DNA from: an uncultured Clostridia bacterium
GTDB lineage: Bacteria; Bacillota; Clostridia; HGM11327
Assembly (NCBI GenBank): GCA_905210525.1
Contig: CAJLXE010000029.1
Location: 1-12,809 of the forward strand
Length of the DNA: 12,809 bases
Direction of reading: 5' to 3'
The notes beneath the pieces were generated by a model that was not told the DNA's origin, made no database searches, and saw only the letters and a program-made list of their open reading frames with translations. This document shows positions 7,356 to 12,809 of the stretch, one piece after another. The translations under genes and the position numbers were made by a program. The stretch's first letter is position 1, and each line of letters starts with the position of its first letter.

Positions 7356-7421
7356 AATAAGATAATCAAGCAAAACATAAAATATATTCATTTATTGTTT
7401 GCCGGGAAAGGGAAAACAGAT

Positions 7422-9206
7422 ATGAAATCAAAAAAACAAAACCGCAACGACCGTGCAAAAAAGCCTTCCAACATAAGCATGATAAAACGTTTTCTGCCGT
7501 ATTACAAAAAATATACGTCCGTACTGCTGTTTGACCTGCTCTGCGCGGCAATGACAACGCTGTGTGAACTGGTTCTGCCTCTTTTGGTGCGCACAATAAC
7601 AAACACCGCAACACAAGACATAAAGCTGCTCACCGTTGAACTTATATTAAGATGCGGAACAATATATTTTGTACTTAAAGCCATCGATACGGCCGCATAT
7701 TATTATATGTCGTCGGTAGGTCACATAATGGGTACAAAAATGGAAACCGATATGCGCCGTGATTTCTTCGCGCACCTGCAAAAGCTGTCTTTTACATATT
7801 ACGACAACACAAAAATCGGCACTATAATGTCAAGAATAACAAGCGATATGTTTGACATAACAGAGTTTGCTCACCACTGTCCGGAGGAATTTTTTATAGC
7901 CGGCATAAAGATAATAAGCTCTTTTATAATACTCTGCACTATGAATATACCTCTTACTATCATTGTATTTGCGCTTATACCCGTAATGATATGCACGCTT
8001 GCTCCGTTCAGAACAAAAATGAAAGAAAGCTTCAGAGATTCCCGAAAGCAAGTCGGCGAACTCAACGCCCGTGTGGAAGACAGTCTGCTCGGCATACACG
8101 AAGTAAAGGCGTTTTCAAACGAAGATATCGAAGAACATAAGTTTGAAGAGGGAAACGCCCGTTATCTTGACATAAAAAAAGTGGTCTACAAGCAAATGGG
8201 CGCATTTCATTCCATAACGCGCTGTTTTGACGGGCTTTTATACATAACGGTAGTCGTTGCCGGAGCGTTTTTCATGCGTGCGGGCAAAATAAACGCCGCG
8301 GACTTTATAGCCTATCTGCTCTACGTCACAATGCTTCTGAATTCGGTAAAGCGCATAGTGGAATTTACCGAGCAATTCCAACGCGGCATGACAGGCATAG
8401 AACGGTTCTCCGAAATAATGGATATAGAACCCGACATAACCGATAAACCCGGAGCTGTGGAAATAACCGATATTGACGGCAACATCGATTTTGAAAACGT
8501 AACATTCAGATATTCTGCCGATTCTCCGAATGTTCTTACAAACCTGTCTTTGCACATATATGCCGGGGAAAATCTCGCAATAGTAGGTCCGTCCGGAGGC
8601 GGAAAAACAACGTTCTGCTCTCTCCTGCCGAGATTCTATGAGCTTGACGGAGGCAGAATTCTCATAGACGGAAAGGATATTACGGATATAAAGCTTTCTT
8701 CCCTCAGGGAAAAAATCGGCATTGTACAGCAAAATATATATCTTTTTTCCGGAACGATACGCGACAATATAGAATACGGAAAACCCGGAGCGTCGTTTGA
8801 AGAAATTAAAGAGGCTGCACGCCTTGCCGGAGCGGATGAATTTATATCCTCTCTTGCAAACGGATACGACACATATGTGGGCGAACGCGGATTAAAGCTT
8901 TCCGGCGGACAAAAACAGCGTATATCAATAGCAAGAGTTTTCCTCAAAAATCCGCCGATTCTTATACTTGACGAAGCCACAAGCGCGCTCGATAACGAAA
9001 GCGAACGTCTTGTACAGCAGTCACTGGAAAAGCTCGCCAAAGGCAGAACAACAATAACAATAGCGCATAGGTTAACCACAATCCGCAACGCCGACAAAAT
9101 AATAGTCCTGACTCCCGACGGTATCGCGGAAGAAGGTTCTCACGAGGAGCTTATGAACAAAAACGGTATGTATGCGGATATGTACAATCTTTACACAGCC
9201 GACTGA
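7422..9206 (+). CDS. ABC-type exporter, fused permease and ATPase (MsbA/LmrA-like)
   Basis: Membrane half-transporter of 594 residues that works as a dimer to export lipids, drugs or peptides using ATP. After a short basic N-terminus come six predicted membrane segments (about 32-310), including SVLLFDLLCAAMTTLCELVL and the FIIL/PLTIIVFALIPVMI pair. The nucleotide-binding domain has Walker A GPSGGGKT at 389-396, the Q-loop in IVQQNIYLFSG, signature LSGGQ at 493-497, Walker B LILDE with Asp517 and catalytic Glu518, and the switch His549 in IAHRLTT. All key residues are present, so a homodimer is possible and no partner gene lies beside it. The start is ATG 7422 with GGGAAAGGGA just upstream; a TTG at 7395 in the same frame lacks a site. 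The substrate cannot be told from sequence. Confidence 0.93.
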   Translation: MKSKKQNRNDRAKKPSNISMIKRFLPYYKKYTSVLLFDLLCAAMTTLCELVLPLLVRTITNTATQDIKLLTVELILRCGTIYFVLKAIDTAAYYYMSSVGHIMGTKMETDMRRDFFAHLQKLSFTYYDNTKIGTIMSRITSDMFDITEFAHHCPEEFFIAGIKIISSFIILCTMNIPLTIIVFALIPVMICTLAPFRTKMKESFRDSRKQVGELNARVEDSLLGIHEVKAFSNEDIEEHKFEEGNARYLDIKKVVYKQMGAFHSITRCFDGLLYITVVVAGAFFMRAGKINAADFIAYLLYVTMLLNSVKRIVEFTEQFQRGMTGIERFSEIMDIEPDITDKPGAVEITDIDGNIDFENVTFRYSADSPNVLTNLSLHIYAGENLAIVGPSGGGKTTFCSLLPRFYELDGGRILIDGKDITDIKLSSLREKIGIVQQNIYLFSGTIRDNIEYGKPGASFEEIKEAARLAGADEFISSLANGYDTYVGERGLKLSGGQKQRISIARVFLKNPPILILDEATSALDNESERLVQQSLEKLAKGRTTITIAHRLTTIRNADKIIVLTPDGIAEEGSHEELMNKNGMYADMYNLYTAD

Positions 9207-9233
9207 CAAAAATAATACAAAAGGATAAACAAT

Positions 9234-9446
9234 ATGGAAAAAATCAAAATCGACAGAATAAACGAGCTTGCGCGTGCTTCAAAATTGCGCGAACTTACCG
9301 AAGCAGAAAAGGAAGAACAGCGGCTTCTGCGCAACGAGTACCGTGCGGCAATGAGAATGTCGCTTATAAACAATCTCGAAAATACGGTGGTTGTCACACC
9401 CGACGGCAAAAGAACGCCTCTTAAAAACTGTACCGACAAAAAATAA
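9234..9446 (+). CDS. DUF896/UPF0291 (YnzC-like) small protein
   Basis: A 70-residue, highly charged cytoplasmic protein. The opening KIDRINELARASKLRELT, followed by TEAEKEEQRLLRNEY and RMSLINNLENTVVVTPDGK, is the recognisable pattern of the DUF896/UPF0291 family. The B. subtilis member YnzC forms a two-helix hairpin; its role is not well defined. The ATG at 9234 has AAGGAT at 9221-9226. It starts 27 bases after the ABC exporter stop and is followed by the strong terminator at 9475-9513, so it is the second gene of a two-gene transcript. No functional link to the exporter is evident. Confidence 0.88.
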   Translation: MEKIKIDRINELARASKLRELTEAEKEEQRLLRNEYRAAMRMSLINNLENTVVVTPDGKRTPLKNCTDKK

Positions 9447-9474
9447 CACAGTTTTATTTTGCAGACACAAAAAC

Positions 9475-9513
9475 AAAATCTTCCGTTCAAAAACAATGAG
9501 CGGAAGATTTTTT
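9475..9513. terminator. Bidirectional rho-independent terminator between converging genes
   Basis: AAAATCTTCCG (9475-9485) pairs with CGGAAGATTTT (9501-9511). The stem extends inward by TTC/GAG, with one G-T pair, around a 9-base loop. The plus strand ends in six T; the minus strand gives GATTTTGTTTTT. It sits 28 bases after the DUF896 stop and 20 bases after the pyruvate kinase stop, and so serves both. Confidence 0.9.
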
Positions 9514-9533
9514 CATTTCGTTATTGATTTATA

Positions 9534-10979
9534 TCAATCCACAACCTGAACCTTGAGCAGATTTGTGGTTCCCGACTGGTTAAGCGGCACACCTGCCGTT
9601 ATTACAACCTTGTCACCCTTTGAAACCATATCTATCTGCTTCGCGCAATCTATCGCGTGTCTGAACAGGCTCTCTTCATCGGACTGATTTCTTGCAAGAA
9701 CAGGAAATACGCCCCACGAAAGCGAAAGCTGATGGAATGTCTTTATTTCCGGTGTTGCGGCTATTATCGGTTCCACAGGACGGAACTTGGAAACCCTGCG
9801 CGCCGTGTGTCCCGATTTTGTAACCGCCAATATAGCCTTTGCCTCAACGTCGCGCGCCGTTGTGCACGCAGCGTCGCATATCGCATTTGTCATCTCGCAT
9901 CCGCCGCCCTCGTAACTTATTCCCGAATAAGCGTCCATATCAAATGCGTCCTTTTCCGCCTGCCGCGCTATTTTAGCCATTACCTTTACGACAAGTGCCG
10001 GATGATCTCCTATTGCCGTTTCGCCCGACAGCATAACCGCCGACGTTCCGTCAAATACGGCGTTTGCAACATCGGTTATTTCGGCTCTCGTCGGAGTGGA
10101 GGAATGTATCATGGATTCCAGCATCTGAGTTGCCGTTATTACCATTTTGCCTGACTGATAGCATTTTCTTATGAATTTCTTCTGTATGCCGGGCAGCTTT
10201 TCATATTCTATTTCAACGCCCATATCGCCTCTGGCAACCATTATGCCGTCGGAATATTTCAATATTTCGTCAAAATTGTTTATGCCCTCTATATTTTCTA
10301 TCTTGGATATTATTTTTATATTGTGACCGCCGTAATAATCCATAAATTTCCTGAGAGCTATTACGTCTTCCTTGCATCTTACAAACGACGCAGCCACAAA
10401 ATCAACGTCCATTTCTATACCGAATCTTATATCTGCCTGGTCCTGAGCGCTGAGGTACGGCATACTGAGATGTATATGCGGTATATTTATGCCCTTTCTG
10501 CCGGAAAGCTCGCCTCCGTCAAGTACTTTGCATACAATATCCGTCTCCGTAAGAGATACCGTCTCAAGAAGTATTTTGCCGTCATCTATAAGTATTCTGT
10601 CCCCTACTTTAAGCTCGGACGGAAGCTCTTTATACGATACCGAAACCTCCTCTGCGGTTCCCTCGACATCTCTTGACGTAAGAATAAATGTCTGTCCGTT
10701 TTTAAGCGTAACCTTTTTGCCGTCCTTGAAAAGCCCCACTCTTATCTCGGGTCCTTTCGTGTCAAGCATTACTGCCGCAGGCAATCTGAGTTTGTCGCGT
10801 ACACGCCTGAACATTTCAATGGACTCTTTATGATATTCATGAGTTCCGTGCGAGAAGTTGAGTCTTGCAATATTCATTCCCTTCAAAAGCATTTCTTCAA
10901 GCGTTTTTTCATTTCTGCTGGCAGGTCCCAGTGTGCATATTATTTTTGTTTTTCTCATAATTTCATCTGAATCCGTCAA
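9534..10979 (-). CDS. pyk: Pyruvate kinase
   Basis: Final step of glycolysis: phosphoenolpyruvate plus ADP to pyruvate plus ATP, a cytoplasmic tetramer. It has 481 residues, the common length, without the extra C-terminal PEP-utiliser-like domain of Bacillus enzymes. Diagnostic segments are KTKIICTLGPAS, ARLNFSHG, LDTKGPEIR at 72-80, the signature IKIISKIENIEGI with catalytic Lys226, MVARGDMGVEI at 247-257, and TATQMLESM. The start is uncertain. TTG at 10977-10979 has GGAGG at 10989-10993 with a 9-base spacing. The ATG at 10956-10958, which would give the family-typical MRKTKI start, has no site of its own. I favour TTG, adding seven residues. It converges on the exporter operon and follows the PHP gene by 138 bases. 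Confidence 0.96.
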   Translation of the reverse strand: MTDSDEIMRKTKIICTLGPASRNEKTLEEMLLKGMNIARLNFSHGTHEYHKESIEMFRRVRDKLRLPAAVMLDTKGPEIRVGLFKDGKKVTLKNGQTFILTSRDVEGTAEEVSVSYKELPSELKVGDRILIDDGKILLETVSLTETDIVCKVLDGGELSGRKGINIPHIHLSMPYLSAQDQADIRFGIEMDVDFVAASFVRCKEDVIALRKFMDYYGGHNIKIISKIENIEGINNFDEILKYSDGIMVARGDMGVEIEYEKLPGIQKKFIRKCYQSGKMVITATQMLESMIHSSTPTRAEITDVANAVFDGTSAVMLSGETAIGDHPALVVKVMAKIARQAEKDAFDMDAYSGISYEGGGCEMTNAICDAACTTARDVEAKAILAVTKSGHTARRVSKFRPVEPIIAATPEIKTFHQLSLSWGVFPVLARNQSDEESLFRHAIDCAKQIDMVSKGDKVVITAGVPLNQSGTTNLLKVQVVD

Positions 10980-10988
10980 GGATTTTCG

Positions 10989-10993
10989 CCTCC
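10989..10993 (-). promoter_or_regulatory. Ribosome binding site supporting a TTG start for pyruvate kinase
   Basis: GGAGG on the minus strand, 9 bases before the TTG at 10979 and 30 bases before the family-typical ATG at 10958. It fits only the TTG start. Confidence 0.65.
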
Positions 10994-11004
10994 AAATCTA
11001 TATA

Positions 11005-11031
11005 AAACGCTGTTTCAGTCGGGCAGCGTTT
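11005..11031 (-). promoter_or_regulatory. Hairpin in the leader of the pyruvate kinase gene
   Basis: AAACGCTG (11005-11012) and CAGCGTTT (11024-11031) form a perfect 8-bp stem with an 11-base loop. On the minus strand it is followed by TATATAGATTT and then the GGAGG site. It could be a weak terminator for transcripts from the PHP gene, or a leader structure controlling pyk. Confidence 0.4.
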
Positions 11032-11044
11032 ACTTTTCCGTTTC

Positions 11045-11074
11045 AATATAATACAAATACGGCTTCGCATTTAA
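11045..11074 (-). promoter_or_regulatory. Possible promoter of pyruvate kinase
   Basis: TTAAAT (11069-11074, weak -35), 18 bases, then TATATT (11045-11050, 5 of 6) on the minus strand. Start would be near 11038, about 58 bases ahead of the TTG. Confidence 0.35.
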
Positions 11075-11082
11075 CCGTTTGA

Positions 11083-11104
11083 GTTTTTGCCTTACGGCAA
11101 AAAC
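11083..11104. repeat. Perfect 9-bp palindrome between the PHP and pyk genes
   Basis: GTTTTTGCC (11083-11091) and GGCAAAAAC (11096-11104) with a 4-base loop; on the minus strand the loop is GTAA, a GNRA type. It lies 13 bases after the PHP stop. The T run is in the 5' arm and the A run in the 3' arm, so neither strand has the U tail of a normal terminator. Confidence 0.5.
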
Positions 11105-11117
11105 AAAGATGTATTTA

Positions 11118-11927
11118 TCATACCTTAAGCTTTTCGGTAAGCAAAACGGTTTCAAAATCAATATATTCCGCTCCGGTTTCTTTTATGAGCGCAAATGCGG
11201 TTTCCGTTCCGTAATCAAGTGCCGTCATATCATGGCAATCGGTAGTAACCGTTACCCTGCCGCCGTTTTTTGCAATGTAACTCAGCATATCCCGCGACGG
11301 ATACGGCAAAGTTCTGTATCCCCGGCTCATAGCGCCCGTATTGACCTCAAAAATTCTGTCCTCCGGCAAAAGTATATCAAGAGCGTTTTTCCATGCAGCA
11401 ATATAACGCGGATTACTCTCGTCAAACAAAGTTTTGTCTTCGTTAAATTTCGATACCAAATCAAAATGCCCTATTATATCGCAATCCGTTTTTTGCACCA
11501 CATCGCTTACCGTTCTGAAATAGTCCTCCGCAAGCGAATAGAAATCTCCGCCGTAATACTTATTCACGGCTTCGCTGAGCTCGCCTCTGCTGTCGTCAAT
11601 GGGAATATACTCCCCTCCCTTAATGATATAATGAACGGAACCTATAATATAGTCCGGTGTAAAATCCGGCTTCTCCGCATAATATTCCTGCTCGATTCCG
11701 CAGTACACCCGTATATCGTTACGGTACTTGTTTTTTACGTATTCAACATCATTCACATACTTACGGGTATTTTGTTTGCTCATGCAATATGATTCATCAA
11801 ATGAAGTATAAGAATGTCCCGAAAATCCTATCGCATCAAATCCGTATTTTATAGCCTGCAGCACAATCTCTTCACAGGTATTTTTCCCGTCGCAATACAG
11901 CGTATGTACATGAAATGCATTCTTCAT
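11118..11927 (-). CDS. PHP-domain phosphoesterase, histidinol-phosphatase (HisK)-like
   Basis: A 269-residue metal-dependent phosphatase of the PHP family, closest in pattern to histidinol-phosphatase of the HisK type, which makes histidinol in histidine synthesis. Metal ligands are laid out as expected: His6 and His8 in FHVHT, His38 in FSGHS, Glu79 in GIEQE, His99 in IGSVHY, His154 and Asp156 in GHFD, and Asp230 and His232 in TDCH. VNTGA at 195-199 is also typical. No other histidine gene is nearby, so a different phosphate-ester substrate is possible. The ATG at 11927 is the only plausible start: a stop lies four codons upstream and the motif begins at residue 5. It has no ribosome binding site. 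Tandem stops TGA TAA end the gene. Confidence 0.88.
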   Translation of the reverse strand: MKNAFHVHTLYCDGKNTCEEIVLQAIKYGFDAIGFSGHSYTSFDESYCMSKQNTRKYVNDVEYVKNKYRNDIRVYCGIEQEYYAEKPDFTPDYIIGSVHYIIKGGEYIPIDDSRGELSEAVNKYYGGDFYSLAEDYFRTVSDVVQKTDCDIIGHFDLVSKFNEDKTLFDESNPRYIAAWKNALDILLPEDRIFEVNTGAMSRGYRTLPYPSRDMLSYIAKNGGRVTVTTDCHDMTALDYGTETAFALIKETGAEYIDFETVLLTEKLKV

Positions 11928-11935
11928 AAAATCAA

Positions 11936-11941
11936 ATTATA
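11936..11941 (-). promoter_or_regulatory. TATAAT box immediately before the PHP gene
   Basis: Perfect TATAAT on the minus strand with exactly 8 bases to the ATG at 11927, so a transcript would start about 2 bases ahead of it. The best -35, TTAACG, is 19 bases upstream and weak. Confidence 0.4.
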
Positions 11942-12015
11942 TAAAGTCAATTTCCTTTCCCGTTAATTTCTTTTGTAAACACATTAACACATCTGTGTAC
12001 GGAAACATTCCGCAA

Positions 12016-12663
12016 TCAGAGCTTTAATATTATTTTTTCCGTTTCCGCCACAGAATCCGCTATGTAATCGGCGCCCGCATCTTCGAGTTCCCTTACAGTG
12101 CCGAATCCGTATGTGACTCCTACGGATTTTATTTCGAACAGCCTTGCAGCTTTAATATCGTATTTTGTATCGCCTACCATCACGGCTTTTGAAACATCCG
12201 CACCGCCAACATCAACCGCGTATCTCATGACGTCTTCTTTTGTTCTGCCGACATCATCCGACGCTCCTGCAACAAATTCAAAGCAGTCGGCAATATTGTA
12301 CAGCCGCAAAAGCTCTTTTATACATTCCTCGGCTTTTGAACTGACTATCATGATGTGTCTGCCGCAATCTTTCAGTTTGTGAAGCAGTACATCTATGCCG
12401 TCATACATCCTGCTTTCATATATCCCGACGGTATTGTATCTTTCGCGGAAAAATCCTACTGCCGCACGCGACATTTCATCCGAAAAGCCGTAAAATTCAA
12501 CAAACGAATCATACAGCGGCGGTCCTATGAATCTGCAAAGAGCGCGCCTATCATCACAGGTTATACCGAACTTTTCCAGCGCGTATATGGCGGAATTTAT
12601 TATTCCCTCGGAAGTATCCGAAACGGTTCCGTCAAAATCAAATAACACATACTCCCTGTTCAT
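12016..12663 (-). CDS. HAD-superfamily phosphatase, phosphoglycolate-phosphatase-like
   Basis: A 215-residue HAD hydrolase of the Gph/PpaX branch, cytoplasmic. Motif I FDFDGTVSD holds nucleophile Asp9 and Asp11; motif II is IMIVSS with Ser108; motif III Lys142 is in GRTKEDV; motif IV is MVGDTKYDIKAA with Asp165 and Asp169. A helical cap fills about 20-90. The substrate could be phosphoglycolate, pyrophosphate or a sugar phosphate. I chose the ATG at 12661-12663 because it gives the family's usual MNREYVLFDFDGT start and has CAGG 8 bases upstream. An in-frame ATG at 12687 would add eight residues, but lies about 2 bases after the predicted transcript start. It is followed by the PHP gene on the same strand, 88 bases on. 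Confidence 0.88.
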   Translation of the reverse strand: MNREYVLFDFDGTVSDTSEGIINSAIYALEKFGITCDDRRALCRFIGPPLYDSFVEFYGFSDEMSRAAVGFFRERYNTVGIYESRMYDGIDVLLHKLKDCGRHIMIVSSKAEECIKELLRLYNIADCFEFVAGASDDVGRTKEDVMRYAVDVGGADVSKAVMVGDTKYDIKAARLFEIKSVGVTYGFGTVRELEDAGADYIADSVAETEKIILKL

Positions 12664-12695
12664 AGCCGACCTGCCTGTAAAACGCATTTTTTATA

Positions 12696-12724
12696 ATTAT
12701 ACTACATTCCTATTAAAAATACAA
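12696..12724 (-). promoter_or_regulatory. Promoter of the HAD gene
   Basis: TTGTAT (12719-12724, 3 of 6), 17 bases, then TATAAT (12696-12701, 6 of 6) on the minus strand. Predicted start near 12689, giving a leader of about 26 bases to the ATG at 12663. Confidence 0.6.
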
Positions 12725-12738
12725 TATATAAAATTTAT

Positions 12739-12768
12739 ATCACAGCATTACAATTGTTGAATTGTCAA
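12739..12768 (-). promoter_or_regulatory. Possible second upstream promoter of the HAD gene
   Basis: Consensus TTGACA (12763-12768) followed after 18 bases by TGTGAT (12739-12744, 4 of 6). Its layout resembles the upstream candidate at 7254-7282. Confidence 0.25.
12750..12765. repeat. 16-base palindrome between divergent promoters (operator candidate)
   Basis: ACAATT and AATTGT flank GTTG, a perfect 6-bp inverted repeat. It overlaps the TTGACA box of the minus-strand candidate promoter and the TTGTCA box of the plus-strand one. Confidence 0.3.
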
Positions 12769-12790
12769 TGATGGGTGACACTTTTTTAAT
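12762..12790 (+). promoter_or_regulatory. Candidate promoter reading rightward out of the window
   Basis: TTGTCA (12762-12767, 5 of 6), 17 bases, then TTTAAT (12785-12790, 5 of 6). A transcript would start near 12797 and run past the right edge, implying a divergent gene just outside. That gene is not visible. Confidence 0.4.
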
Positions 12791-12809
12791 AAAAAAAGCT
12801 GAGCTCATA

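Larger units (their letters stand above)
7096..7421. other. Divergent intergenic region between the sugar operon and the ABC exporter gene
   Basis: This 326-base A+T-rich stretch has no gene. From left to right it contains the roughly 107-base leader of the GH95 operon with a 10-bp inverted repeat, an imperfect palindrome at the inferred start of transcription, the extended -10 promoter of that operon, a possible second upstream promoter, and a plus-strand promoter for the ABC gene. Each is listed separately. Confidence 0.75.

Noticed and set aside
7395..7421. Extension of the ABC exporter to a TTG at 7395
   Set aside because: There is no binding site before the TTG, and the purine-rich GGGAAAGGGA fits the ATG at 7422.
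11970..11990. Possible catabolite-repression (cre) site, TGTAAACACATTAACA, between the HAD and PHP genes
   Set aside because: It lacks the central CG and has at least three mismatches to the consensus as I know it.
12664..12687. Eight-residue N-terminal extension of the HAD phosphatase
   Set aside because: The transcript probably starts about 2 bases before this ATG. The downstream ATG matches the usual family start and has a modest binding site. The leaderless alternative is kept as a finding.
1..12809. CRISPR array, tRNA or rRNA gene, insertion sequence, toxin-antitoxin or defence genes
   Set aside because: No regularly spaced repeats, cloverleaf-type sequence, transposase or integrase motifs or defence-type proteins were seen on either strand.

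Overview
The window looks like chromosomal DNA from an anaerobic, probably gut-dwelling Bacillota (Clostridia-like) bacterium. The evidence is strong AGGAGG-type ribosome binding sites, moderately A+T-rich DNA with frequent ATA isoleucine codons, a small DUF896/YnzC-family protein (a family largely confined to Bacillota), and cytoplasmic glycosidases without signal peptides. No rRNA, tRNA, CRISPR array, transposase or phage gene was seen. The lineage is an inference from these traits, not a match.

Left half (1-7240, all on the minus strand, read right to left). A promoter with a consensus TATAAT box and an extended TGn element (7209-7238) drives an apparent sugar operon. Its order is GH95 alpha-L-fucosidase-like glycosidase, xylose-isomerase-like TIM-barrel protein, GH78 alpha-L-rhamnosidase, Gfo/Idh/MocA NAD-dependent oxidoreductase. 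Gaps are 2 to 41 bases, each with a good ribosome binding site. A strong hairpin (571-603) follows. Just beyond it starts an amidohydrolase of the MtaD/SAH-deaminase type, cut by the left edge. The set suggests uptake and internal trimming of rhamnose- and fucose- (or L-galactose-) capped plant oligosaccharides or glycosides, with an oxidoreductase/isomerase pair acting on the released sugar or on the glycoside itself. No transporter or regulator for this operon lies in the window.

Middle (7240-9530, plus strand). A divergent promoter region precedes a complete ABC exporter half-transporter (TMD-NBD fusion) and a 70-residue DUF896 protein. Both end at a strong bidirectional terminator (9475-9513), shared with the converging pyruvate kinase gene.

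Right half (9534-12690, minus strand). A HAD-family phosphatase, a PHP-domain histidinol-phosphatase-like enzyme and pyruvate kinase run in the same direction, but gaps of 88-138 bases suggest partly separate transcription. The HAD and PHP genes share an unusual layout: a perfect TATAAT exactly 8 bases before an ATG, which would give nearly leaderless transcripts. The right end (12690-12809) holds candidate promoters facing both ways around a 16-base palindrome.

Most of the content is ordinary metabolism. The points most worth a second look are the glycosidase plus oxidoreductase plus isomerase operon, its divergent GH95 enzyme, the structured leader of that operon, and the leaderless-type starts. 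I did not find a clear new defence, mobile or other unnamed system.
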